Positions 1-7,033 of a stretch of DNA of 64,000 bases are shown in pieces. Position 1 is the first letter of the stretch. Every line of letters begins with the position of its first letter. Source of the stretch: Vibrio algivorus (lineage in GTDB: Bacteria; Pseudomonadota; Gammaproteobacteria; Enterobacterales; Vibrionaceae); contig NZ_AP018678.1 in assembly GCF_002218005.2 (NCBI RefSeq), positions 1,550,001-1,614,000 on the forward strand. The letters run 5' to 3'. Position numbers and translations under genes: made by a program. The notes under the pieces are model-generated. The model did not search any database and was not told where the DNA came from. It was given only the letters and a program-made list of their open reading frames with translations.

Positions 1-87
1 TAAACGGTCAACTTGAAAATCTTCCGGCGGCTCAACAATTAAGGTCCCATCACGGTCGATAAAAAGAATTTTATTAGCTTGGCTCAC
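1..87 (-). CDS. hisB: Histidinol-phosphatase / imidazoleglycerol-phosphate dehydratase, N-terminal fragment
   Basis: Only the first 29 codons are inside the window; the gene continues past base 1. The translation holds the HAD-family motif FIDRDGTL near residues 9-16. Its first Asp is the phosphatase nucleophile in this family, which marks the N-terminal histidinol-phosphatase half of bifunctional HisB. The start is GTG at 87-85 with AAGGAA upstream. An ATG immediately before it, in another frame, is followed directly by TGA, so it cannot be the HisB start. It follows hisC on the same strand after 102 bp, as in the usual hisGDCB order. Confidence 0.9.
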   Translation of the reverse strand, partial: MSQANKILFIDRDGTLIVEPPEDFQVDRL

Positions 88-155
88 ATTGACTTCCTTT
101 CTTAGAGCAGCCACCAATTAAGTTTGATGGCTCAAATTTTTTATATGCTGTTATT

Positions 156-177
156 TATACCCAGTTACTTGGGTATA
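156..177. repeat. Bare palindrome of the TATACCC repeat family, inside the his operon
   Basis: A 22-bp palindrome that begins TATACCC and ends GGGTATA, around AGTTACT. It matches the outer ends of the longer repeat elements elsewhere in the window, joined with nothing between. It sits in the hisC-hisB gap on the operon transcript. It could form a short RNA hairpin but has no U tract, so terminator function is not supported. Confidence 0.8.
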
Positions 178-189
178 TAAGTTAATAAG

Positions 190-1239
190 CTACGCAATGG
201 CACTAATCTGATTACGGATAAAGCTTAAGGTTTTTTCGCATTCATCACGATTACCGATACTGATTCGAACGCAATCTTTAATTAGCGAGTTACGTAAAAT
301 AATGCCGTTATCCCACGCAGCTTTAAACATTGCATCACCTTCTGGGAATTGAATAAGCAGATAGTTACCCCAACCGTCATAAACTGTCACGCCTTGCAGC
401 ATTGATAAACCCGCTTGTAAATAAGCACGGTTAGCCGAAAGATCAAGTACTTGATATTTCATGCGCGCAAGCCCTGCTTCAGATAATGCCTGACAAGCAA
501 TTTCAGCCACTGGAATCGGTACAGGATACGGAGCAATCACTTTCAATAATACATTGATTAACTCTTCGTTAGCTAAGGTAAAACCACAACGTAATCCAGC
601 AAGAGCAAAGGCTTTCGACATGGTTCGTAAAATGGCTAGGTTAGGATATTGTTCAAGTAAATCGACTGTTGAGGCTTCAGGGCAAAAATCAATATAGGCT
701 TCATCCATCACCACAATGGCTTTGTCTTGTGTCATTTCCAACAACGCAACGATATCTTCTCGCTTGATCAGATTACCTGTTGGGTTATTTGGACTGCAGA
801 CAAATACCAACTTAACATTATCTAACTGCGCTTGAATAGCCGTTAAATCAAGCTGCCATTCTTGCGTTAAAGGTACGATTTTACGTTCAACACCTATCGT
901 TTCTGCACTAATTGCATACATGCCATAAGTCGGTGGGCAATAAAGGATCGCATCTTGGTTCGGTTCGCAAAAAGCACGTATAAGTAACTCGATACCTTCA
1001 TCAGCACCGCGAGAAGTTAAGACCTGCTCAGCTGACACTCCTGCATAGCTTGCGTAAGCTTCAATCAAGTCTTTAGGCTGGCACTCACTATAGCGATTTA
1101 AGCGAGTAAAATTGGTTTTGTATTCATTATCAAACGGTGACTCATTAGCATTTAACCAAACATCACCACTACCACCAATACGGCGAGCCGACAGGTATGG
1201 TGTTAAAGCTTGAACTTGTTTACGGGCTAACTTTTCCAT
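190..1239 (-). CDS. hisC: Histidinol-phosphate aminotransferase
   Basis: PLP-dependent class I/II aminotransferase of histidine biosynthesis, converting imidazole-acetol phosphate to histidinol phosphate. The 349-aa length is usual. Visible motifs are the SPNNPTGN segment near residue 150, DEAYIDF near 180, and TMSKAFALAGLRCG near 207-220, where the Lys is the Schiff-base residue. The gene lies 11 bp after hisD on the same strand and is transcribed with it. The assignment rests on motifs plus the his operon context; a HisC-like paralogue is possible but unlikely here. Confidence 0.96.
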   Translation of the reverse strand: MEKLARKQVQALTPYLSARRIGGSGDVWLNANESPFDNEYKTNFTRLNRYSECQPKDLIEAYASYAGVSAEQVLTSRGADEGIELLIRAFCEPNQDAILYCPPTYGMYAISAETIGVERKIVPLTQEWQLDLTAIQAQLDNVKLVFVCSPNNPTGNLIKREDIVALLEMTQDKAIVVMDEAYIDFCPEASTVDLLEQYPNLAILRTMSKAFALAGLRCGFTLANEELINVLLKVIAPYPVPIPVAEIACQALSEAGLARMKYQVLDLSANRAYLQAGLSMLQGVTVYDGWGNYLLIQFPEGDAMFKAAWDNGIILRNSLIKDCVRISIGNRDECEKTLSFIRNQISAIA

Positions 1240-1250
1240 GTTCTACCTGC

Positions 1251-2558
1251 CTATTGCTGATTCAACTGTTCGTTACAAATACTGTCGATACGGATCGTCA
1301 CAGCACGTTTATGTGCATCTAGCCCTTCCGCTTCTGCCATAGTGACGACAGTTTGAGCTAAGCCTTTCAAACCCTCTTTGGATAACTCTTGCACTGTCAT
1401 ACGTTTTGAGAAGTCAGCTAAACCTAGGCTTGAATAGGTTCGAGTGTAACCATAAGTCGGTAATACGTGGTTAGTACCAGAGGCATAGTCCCCTACTGAT
1501 TCAGGTGACCATTTACCAAGGAAAATTGAGCCTGCATTATCAAGTAAGGGCAATAATTCACGAGGGTTCTTCGTCTGAACAATCAAGTGCTCTGGGCCAT
1601 AGAAGTTTGAAATCGACACGCATTGAGTCAAAGATTCAGTAATCACAATCAAACTTGAACCTAAAGCTTTCTTTGCAATATCGCTGCGAGATAAAGACTT
1701 AAGCTGTTGCTGTACAGCTTCTGCTACTTGATCAGCAATCATAGGTGATGGCGTTAATAGCACGACTTGTGAATCTGGGCCGTGTTCGGCTTGTGATAAT
1801 AAATCCGCAGCCACAAAATCAGCATCAGCAGTTTCATCGGCAATCACTAATACTTCAGAAGGACCTGCTGGCATATCTATAGCAGCACCACGGAAATCAT
1901 TGCTTACTTGACGTTTTGCTTCGGTCACAAAAGCATTACCTGGGCCAAAGATTTTATCTACTTTAGAAACTGTCTCAGTACCATAAGCCATTGCTGCAAC
2001 CGCTTGAGCACCACCAACATTGTAGACTTCATCAATATTACACAATTTCGCTACATACAGAATTTCATCAGCAATCGGCGGTGGTGAACATAGCACCACC
2101 TTCCTACAGCCAGCAATTTGTGCAGGAACACCTAGCATCAATACCGTAGAAGGTAATGGCGCACTGCCACCCGGAATATATAAACCAACTTTGTTGATAG
2201 AACGAGTCACGAGTTCACACACTACGCCTGGTTGCGTTTCGACACTCAATGGCTGTGCTTTTTGCGCTTTGTGAAATACCGAAATGTTCTTGTGCGCTTG
2301 TTCTAGCGCTTGTTTCATTTCATCAGATAAGCGTGCTGCCGCTTGATCAATTTCTTGTTCCGATACACGAATAGAATCAGGCGTCGCTCTATCGAACTTA
2401 GCCGTTAACTCTTTGATTGCAGTATCGCCATCTTGTTTTACTTGATTTAATACATCAGAAACAATTGAGGTGATATTGGCACCATCGCTAATTGCTGGGC
2501 GCTCAAGTACTGCATTTTGTTGCTCTTCGCTTAATGATTGCCAAACGACGGTTTTCAT
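1251..2558 (-). CDS. hisD: Histidinol dehydrogenase
   Basis: Zinc- and NAD-dependent enzyme for the last two steps of histidine biosynthesis, histidinol to histidine. The 435 aa match the family length. Recognisable parts are the glycine-rich YIPGGSAPLPSTVLMLGVPA region, KIFGPGNAFV, the signature DMPAGPSEVLVIAD, SQAEHGPDSQ and the catalytic Glu-His pair in FYGPEHLI. The start ATG follows the hisG stop by 5 bp, so the genes are translationally close within one operon. No anomalies seen. Confidence 0.97.
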   Translation of the reverse strand: MKTVVWQSLSEEQQNAVLERPAISDGANITSIVSDVLNQVKQDGDTAIKELTAKFDRATPDSIRVSEQEIDQAAARLSDEMKQALEQAHKNISVFHKAQKAQPLSVETQPGVVCELVTRSINKVGLYIPGGSAPLPSTVLMLGVPAQIAGCRKVVLCSPPPIADEILYVAKLCNIDEVYNVGGAQAVAAMAYGTETVSKVDKIFGPGNAFVTEAKRQVSNDFRGAAIDMPAGPSEVLVIADETADADFVAADLLSQAEHGPDSQVVLLTPSPMIADQVAEAVQQQLKSLSRSDIAKKALGSSLIVITESLTQCVSISNFYGPEHLIVQTKNPRELLPLLDNAGSIFLGKWSPESVGDYASGTNHVLPTYGYTRTYSSLGLADFSKRMTVQELSKEGLKGLAQTVVTMAEAEGLDAHKRAVTIRIDSICNEQLNQQ

Positions 2559-2563
2559 ATTAC

Positions 2564-3460
2564 TTACTCCATCATTTTTTCAATTGGTAACACTAAGATC
2601 GAACTTGCACCAAGTTCTTTCAAGCCTTCCATGGTTTCCCAGAATAAGTTTTCTGTACTAACAAGGTGTACTGCAACACGATTTTTTTCTTGAGATAACG
2701 GCAGAACTGTAGGGTCTTCAGCACCCGGCAATAATTGTTTAATTTGCTCAAGCTTATCGGAAGGAGCATGTAGCATAATGTATTTTGATTCTTTCGCTTG
2801 AATCACACCCTGCATACGAGTGAGTAGTTTTTCAATCAAATTATCTTGCTCAGCTGAAAACTCACCGACACGTTGAATTAACGTCGCTTTCGAGCGGAAA
2901 ATCACTTCAGCTTCTTTTAATCCATTGGCTTCTAAAGTCGCTCCGGTTGAAACCAAGTCTGCAATTGCATCTGCAAGTCCTGCACGAGGTGCAACTTCAA
3001 CCGACCCGGTTAGCATACAAGTGCTGAAGTTAATGCCTTGCTCATCCATATAGCTTTTTAATAAGTGTGGATAAGTTGTCGCGATACGCTTACCCGCTAA
3101 ATCTTGTGGGCCGTTGTAAGTTTCATCTTTATTAATGGCGATAGATAAACGGCAACCACCGAAATCTAGACGGCGTAGAGCTTTAAATTCACATGGTGAA
3201 CCTTCAGCTTTACGATCTAGGCGTACTTCTTCTAATTCATTCTCACCGATAAAGCCAAGGTCAACCACCCCATCCATGATCAAGCCAGGAATGTCATCAT
3301 CACGAACTAACAGCAAATCAATTGGCATATTTTCACTGTGTACTACTAGTCTTTCACCAGCAATATTAAATTTAACACCACACTTTTTAAGTAGAACTTG
3401 GCATTCTTTACTCAAGCGGCCTTTCTTTTGAATCGCAATTCTTAATCGTGAATTTGTCAT
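2564..3460 (-). CDS. hisG: ATP phosphoribosyltransferase (long form)
   Basis: First enzyme of histidine biosynthesis, feedback inhibited by histidine in the family. I place the start at the ATG at 3460 (MTNSRLRIAIQKKGRLS), giving 298 aa, the usual long-HisG size with the C-terminal regulatory ACT-like domain. The open frame runs further upstream, but that extension is the leader and attenuator DNA. Motifs include RIAIQKKGRL at the N-terminus, ADAIADLVSTGATL near residue 165, and a C-terminal segment around LPGAEDPTVLPL. It is the first structural gene of the his operon. Confidence 0.96.
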   Translation of the reverse strand: MTNSRLRIAIQKKGRLSKECQVLLKKCGVKFNIAGERLVVHSENMPIDLLLVRDDDIPGLIMDGVVDLGFIGENELEEVRLDRKAEGSPCEFKALRRLDFGGCRLSIAINKDETYNGPQDLAGKRIATTYPHLLKSYMDEQGINFSTCMLTGSVEVAPRAGLADAIADLVSTGATLEANGLKEAEVIFRSKATLIQRVGEFSAEQDNLIEKLLTRMQGVIQAKESKYIMLHAPSDKLEQIKQLLPGAEDPTVLPLSQEKNRVAVHLVSTENLFWETMEGLKELGASSILVLPIEKMME

Positions 3461-3506
3461 ATTTCTATCCCTGTGTTTTTGGTTTGTTATTTTTAACGTC
3501 CCTAAA

Positions 3507-3543
3507 TGAAAAAACCCCCGGAGAGAAAACTCTTCCGAGGGTT
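3507..3543 (-). terminator. his attenuator terminator
   Basis: On the minus strand an imperfect GC-rich stem (CCCTCGGAAGAG, loop TTTT, then CTCTCCGGGGG) is followed by six T residues, about 50 bp before hisG. Its 5' arm, CGGAAGAG, is perfectly complementary over 8 bases to CTCTTCCG in the preceding hairpin (3567-3586). The two structures are therefore mutually exclusive, as in classical his attenuation. Confidence 0.9.
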
Positions 3544-3566
3544 TGAATCTTTTTACTGATTCACGT

Positions 3567-3586
3567 CCGGAAGAGGTATCTTCCGG
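3567..3586 (-). promoter_or_regulatory. his leader pause / antiterminator hairpin
   Basis: A perfect 8-bp stem, CCGGAAGA and TCTTCCGG with a 4-base loop, sits just after the leader peptide stop. Its 3' arm can instead pair with the 5' arm of the attenuator terminator. Ribosome stalling on the His codons would be expected to favour that antiterminator pairing. The pairing is read directly from the sequence; the mechanism is inferred from known his operons. Confidence 0.85.
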
Positions 3587-3596
3587 ATGCACACAC

Positions 3597-3656
3597 TCAC
3601 CCGCAAGATATAACAGGATGATGGTGATGATGAATGTTAATATTCAATGTGCGCAT
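3597..3656 (-). CDS. hisL: his operon leader peptide
   Basis: A 19-aa ORF, MRTLNINIHHHHHPVISCG, with five consecutive His codons. It lies directly upstream of the pause hairpin and attenuator of the his operon. This is the expected sensor of charged tRNA-His. Enterobacterial hisL has seven His codons, so the run here is shorter. The upstream ribosome site is weak. Confidence 0.92.
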   Translation of the reverse strand: MRTLNINIHHHHHPVISCG

Positions 3657-3689
3657 GTGTCTGTTTACTCAATCAGTTTCAATAACTTC

Positions 3690-3718
3690 ACACTACCCAA
3701 GCTCGAATATTTTTTCAA
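3690..3718 (-). promoter_or_regulatory. Candidate his promoter
   Basis: On the minus strand TTGAAA and TAGTGT are separated by 17 bases, about 35 bp upstream of hisL. The -10 match is poor (3 of 6), so this is only a candidate. Confidence 0.3.
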
Positions 3719-3830
3719 GCCTTTATTTGAATTATTTTTCTCTACGTAAATTCTGCTTCTGAAGACATACCAATCACATTAATTAGATGGTCAGGAATTG
3801 CGTAGGAAAAGGCTTGATAGCGGAAATTTT

Positions 3831-3856
3831 CAATATCTTGAAGTTACTTGGGTATA
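3831..3856. repeat. Solo 3' end of the TATACCC repeat family
   Basis: ATATCTTGAAGTTACTTGGG plus TATA matches the right terminal repeat of the full elements at 6743-7026 and 10811-11077. No left end is found nearby. It lies just beyond the terminator of the transporter gene. Confidence 0.75.
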
Positions 3857-3859
3857 TAC

Positions 3860-3891
3860 AAAAAGGCTGAGTTATTCTTTAACTCAGCCTT
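3860..3891 (-). terminator. Terminator of the NhaC-family transporter gene
   Basis: An 11-bp perfect stem, AAGGCTGAGTT and AACTCAGCCTT with a 7-base loop, is followed on the minus strand by a short T run. It lies 25 bp after the transporter stop codon. Confidence 0.85.
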
Positions 3892-3915
3892 TGATATCTT
3901 AAATAAAATCAGAAC

Positions 3916-5499
3916 TTAAATAATGGCTTTCTTCATTTTTGATTTAGAAATAACCGACATCACTGCACAGCAAACCACAAACGTCACACTTGCGGCAGCA
4001 AAGCCCATCAAAGAAGAATCTGTCATGCCTAAAACGATAAAACCTACAGATGAGACTATCGCGGTTGCCAATGCATAAGGTAACTGAGTAGATACATGAT
4101 CAATATGGTTACAACAAGCACCTGTCGATGACAAAATTGTAGTATCTGAAATTGGAGAACAGTGGTCACCAAATACAGAACCAGCAAGTACTGCGCTCAA
4201 CATAGGTAACATAAGCGCTAAATCTGTCGCACCCGCAAGATCGCCTGCAATTGGTAGCATGATGCCAAATGTGCCCCAAGACGTTCCGGTTGAAAATGCC
4301 ATCAAACCAGAAAGTAAAAACAATAGTACCGGTAGCCAATGTACGTCAATATTACCTTCCACTAGTGTCGATAAATAAGCCCCAGTCCCCATATCTTTAA
4401 TTACCGCACCGATAGCCCATGCAAAGGCTAAAATCAAAATCGCACCGAACATTGATTTAGCGCCAATCCATAAAGTAACTAACACATCTTTTGCTGGCAT
4501 TTTTTGTTTTAATACTGTTCCTACAGCACAAATCAAACCAACTAACGCACCATAGAATAAAGACTGGCCAACATTAGTATTTTCAAACGCTTTCAATAAG
4601 CTAAATGCTTGGCCATCAGCGCTTAACGCATCTGCACCTGAACTAATCATGAAGTACACGGTCGCGACAATTAAAGCAACAATTGGAAGAATGAGGTTAG
4701 AAACCGTCCCTTCTTTACTTTCTTTAATTTCTGACTCTTCTGTTAAATCTGGTGCATTCTCGTCACGATCATCCGTTTTACCTTGACCTGCAGCAATCTC
4801 ATGCCTACGCATAGGGCCAACATTAAGATCAAACCAGATCATGGCAAATACCATTAATAAAGCAAAAATCGCATAGTAGTTCATCGGGACTAAACGCATA
4901 TATGCGCCTAAAGCCGAATATTCTGTAATACCATGTGAAATTAAAATACCGCTGACTACTGTCATGATATAAGCACCCCAGCTAGACGCTGGCATAATCA
5001 CACACATAGGTGCAGCAGTAGAATCGAGAATGTAAGCTAGCTTCGAACGAGAAACTTGAAAGCGATCAGTCACAGGGCGAGAAATTGCGCCAACCGCTAA
5101 GCTATTGAAGTAATCATCAATGAAGATAAATACCCCTAACCAAGCAGCAAGAAATTGTGCCCCTCTTTTGCTTTTAATGCGCTTTTGTGCCCATTCAGCA
5201 AAAGCATAAGTACCACCTGAAAGCGTTAACAAGGCTGTCATCATGCCAAGAAGAACCAGGAAAAGTAGGATAAAAAGGCTATCCCAGTTCAATCCACCAT
5301 CACTCACAAATACACCAACTACGGTAGAGCTGGTATAGCTTAATGCACCTGATAACGAAAAATCAGCTAACAAAAATGCACCAAGCAAAATACCAAAACC
5401 AAGTGATAAAAGAACACGTCGGGTCAGAATGGCCATCGTTAAGGCAATTGCCGGAGGCAGCAACGATGCGGCGGAAGAAGTAAAATCGATTAAGTTCAT
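3916..5499 (-). CDS. NhaC-family transporter under lysine riboswitch control (predicted lysine transporter)
   Basis: A 527-aa polytopic membrane protein of the NhaC antiporter family (Pfam Na_H_antiporter type). It has about a dozen hydrophobic segments and family signatures such as FIFIDDYFNSLAVG, STAAPMCVIMPASSWGAYIMTV and FGDHCSPISDTTILSSTGA. Members are usually annotated Na+/H+ antiporter. In this gene the 5' leader carries a lysine riboswitch, which points to lysine uptake, as for the L-box-controlled NhaC-type transporters called LysW in other gammaproteobacteria. A TTG five codons upstream (5514) is the alternative start; I prefer ATG at 5499. Substrate is inferred from regulation, not from sequence motifs. 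Confidence 0.88.
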   Translation of the reverse strand: MNLIDFTSSAASLLPPAIALTMAILTRRVLLSLGFGILLGAFLLADFSLSGALSYTSSTVVGVFVSDGGLNWDSLFILLFLVLLGMMTALLTLSGGTYAFAEWAQKRIKSKRGAQFLAAWLGVFIFIDDYFNSLAVGAISRPVTDRFQVSRSKLAYILDSTAAPMCVIMPASSWGAYIMTVVSGILISHGITEYSALGAYMRLVPMNYYAIFALLMVFAMIWFDLNVGPMRRHEIAAGQGKTDDRDENAPDLTEESEIKESKEGTVSNLILPIVALIVATVYFMISSGADALSADGQAFSLLKAFENTNVGQSLFYGALVGLICAVGTVLKQKMPAKDVLVTLWIGAKSMFGAILILAFAWAIGAVIKDMGTGAYLSTLVEGNIDVHWLPVLLFLLSGLMAFSTGTSWGTFGIMLPIAGDLAGATDLALMLPMLSAVLAGSVFGDHCSPISDTTILSSTGACCNHIDHVSTQLPYALATAIVSSVGFIVLGMTDSSLMGFAAASVTFVVCCAVMSVISKSKMKKAII

Positions 5500-5596
5500 G
5501 ATCAAAAAAACCAAAATAGGTTAGAGATCTACTGCAGAAAGGATATTGTTGAAGAGTATAGTCGTAAAACAATAAATCATCTTGTTGATAAACGTT

Positions 5597-5614
5597 GAAA
5601 GTCAAATCACTTTC
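5597..5614 (-). other. Small hairpin in riboswitch expression platform
   Basis: Between the lysine aptamer and the start codon, GAAAGT and ACTTTC can form a 6-bp stem. It has no T run, so a terminator is not evident. Further on, CTGCAGTA (5530-5537) can pair with TACTGTAG at the 3' side of aptamer helix P1 (one G-U pair). That would be a possible alternative fold. Confidence 0.4.
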
Positions 5615-5620
5615 ATGTGT

Positions 5621-5850
5621 CTACAGTAGCGCTCCATAGTAACAAAACACAGCATGCAATCTTTAAGATTAGCACTCTGCAAACTATGGCAGTGTTACAC
5701 TTATTAAATGCAACCCCAGCAAGTGGCTCTGATACGCCTAACTAATCAAAACGCACTGATTAGCTCTTACTTCGGCAATATTTCCTTTCATACGCTCTCA
5801 AAGGCATCACCCTAAAACGTATTACTAATAAATATTGCGCCTCTACATCA
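5621..5850 (-). ncRNA. Lysine riboswitch (L box)
   Basis: The minus-strand leader contains the conserved lysine aptamer landmarks in the correct order. These are TAGAGGCGC closing the 5' side of P1, then GAAAGGAAATATTGCCGAAG, then GCTGGGGTTGCAT, then ACTGCCATAGTTT, and finally GGAGCGCTACT closing P1. The spacing suits the lysine class, with a somewhat long 5' arm. It lies about 120 bases upstream of the NhaC-family gene. In this class lysine binding normally switches the downstream gene off. No intrinsic terminator is obvious, so control may act on translation. Confidence 0.92.
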
Positions 5851-6237
5851 GACTAAAACATTCACCTTACAAATGACCATTTTTCAGGACATTTACAAAG
5901 GGTTCTAGCAAGATTCGGCTCATTGTAATGATCAAAAATCAAATGGCAAGACAAAAGTCGAACATTTCCATGTCGACCAAAAAACAACCAGTAAACTTAA
6001 TTGTAGCGATTAAATGAAATATTAAATCAAAAGCTAAATTAACAATATTATTTGTAATAGTATATATCTCAGTTATTTGAGTATAAATATTAAATGGGCT
6101 TCAAATTTCTTTGTTTAGACAAATATATTTTTTGACTAAAAAAGATAAGCTATATAAAATTAGTTTAACTTTATCTAGAAAGGATATTTATTTTAGATAA
6201 AACTTAATTCAGCAATTCTACTGTATAGGATCCAAAC
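5851..6237. other. AT-rich intergenic region upstream of hns
   Basis: This region holds the promoter of the lysine-riboswitch transcript on one side and of hns on the other. No clear -10/-35 pair stood out. At 6063-6085 there is a decayed palindrome, TATATCTCAG / TTTGAGTATA, resembling the bare TATACCC repeats. Confidence 0.5.
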
Positions 6238-6654
6238 ATGTCAGAAATCAAAAAATCAGCGTTACTAAATATTCGTAGTCTTCGTGCTTTCACTCGTGAC
6301 GAATTTACCCTAGCGGAAGTAGAAGAATTACTAGAAAAACTGACTACTGTTGTAGCAGAAAGAAAAGAAGCTGAAGAAAAAGAATTAGCTGAACAAGCAG
6401 AACGTGAAGCTAAATTAGCCGAGTACGCGGCAATGATTGCAAAAGACGGCATTGATTTAGAAGATCTTATCTCAGCAATGAGCGGCAGTGAATCAAAATC
6501 TAAATCACGTAAAAAACGTCAGCCACGCCCTGCAAAATATGAATATACTTTAAATGGTGAGCGTAAGACTTGGACAGGCCAAGGTCGTACGCCTTCTGCA
6601 ATTCAAGAAGCTCTTGATGCAGGTAAATCAATTGATGATTTCCTAATCAAATAA
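6238..6654 (+). CDS. hns: H-NS family nucleoid protein
   Basis: DNA-binding and bridging nucleoid protein that silences AT-rich DNA. The 138-aa protein has the N-terminal helical oligomerisation region (residues 1-65, a long E/K/A-rich coiled coil), a basic linker near 80-95 (KSKSRKKRQPRP) and the C-terminal DNA-binding domain. That domain contains YTLNGERKTWTGQGRTPSAI, with the AT-hook-like QGR loop. This matches the VicH/H-NS type of vibrios. It stands alone, with its own terminator directly downstream. The 580-bp AT-rich upstream region may allow autoregulation, though this is inference. Confidence 0.95.
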   Translation: MSEIKKSALLNIRSLRAFTRDEFTLAEVEELLEKLTTVVAERKEAEEKELAEQAEREAKLAEYAAMIAKDGIDLEDLISAMSGSESKSKSRKKRQPRPAKYEYTLNGERKTWTGQGRTPSAIQEALDAGKSIDDFLIK

Positions 6655-6673
6655 TAATTTAATTATTAACAAC

Positions 6674-6702
6674 AAAGGGAGCATTTAGCTCCCTTTTTTA
6701 TT
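6674..6702 (+). terminator. hns terminator
   Basis: An 8-bp stem, AAGGGAGC and GCTCCCTT with loop ATTTA, is followed by TTTTTATT. It lies 20 bp after the hns stop. Confidence 0.93.
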
Positions 6703-6742
6703 CGCCTCTTTCTATACCCAATTTCTGGTCATCTAATTCATT

Positions 6743-7026
6743 GATACCCAAGTGACTTCAAGATGCAGAATTCAGAGCTGTCATCCAAGTCTTTAAACAA
6801 GAAAGATTCGTACAGGAATGTAATTACCTTTCGAACGAATATGACGCAGCCTTTCTATTATAAAAAAGAAGAGGCTTGGATGAAGCTCCCGAAGGGCAAG
6901 CTAAAACAAGCTTTATGCTGCGTTAAATTAAATAGAGATAGAATAGCTATGATCATATTCAATTTGCCTTGCCTAAAACTTGTTTTAATCTTGCTGAAAC
7001 TCGCATCTTGAAGTTACTTGGGTATA
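6743..7026. mobile_element. Full-length TATACCC repeat element (MITE-like), copy 1
   Basis: A 284-bp non-coding element with inverted ends (TATACCCAAGTNACTTCAAG; the first bases are altered to TGATACCC here). Its interior holds two nested inverted repeats. The first pairs ATCCAAG-CTTT with a later AAA-GGCTTGGAT-type arm. The second pairs AGTTAAAACAAGCTTTA-type sequence with TAAA-CTTGTTTTA-type sequence. It shares its full length with the copy at 10811-11077. No transposase is encoded, so mobility would need one in trans. Reading frames across it are not conserved between copies. Confidence 0.85.
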
Positions 7027-7033
7027 GTTGGTA

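Noticed and set aside
3461..3592. Longer N-terminus for HisG (start at 3592)
   Set aside because: The extra codons read the attenuator and its hairpins; the short form starts with the conserved HisG N-terminus and has the family length.
5363..5605. An 80-codon minus-strand frame overlapping the NhaC gene start
   Set aside because: It lies in the riboswitch expression platform and the gene's own 5' end in another frame; no ribosome site.
6763..7011. An 82-codon open frame, with related frames at 10735-10977 and 41696-41878
   Set aside because: All lie within TATACCC repeat elements and begin at the same ATG in the element's left end. Frames differ downstream between copies, so they are not proteins.
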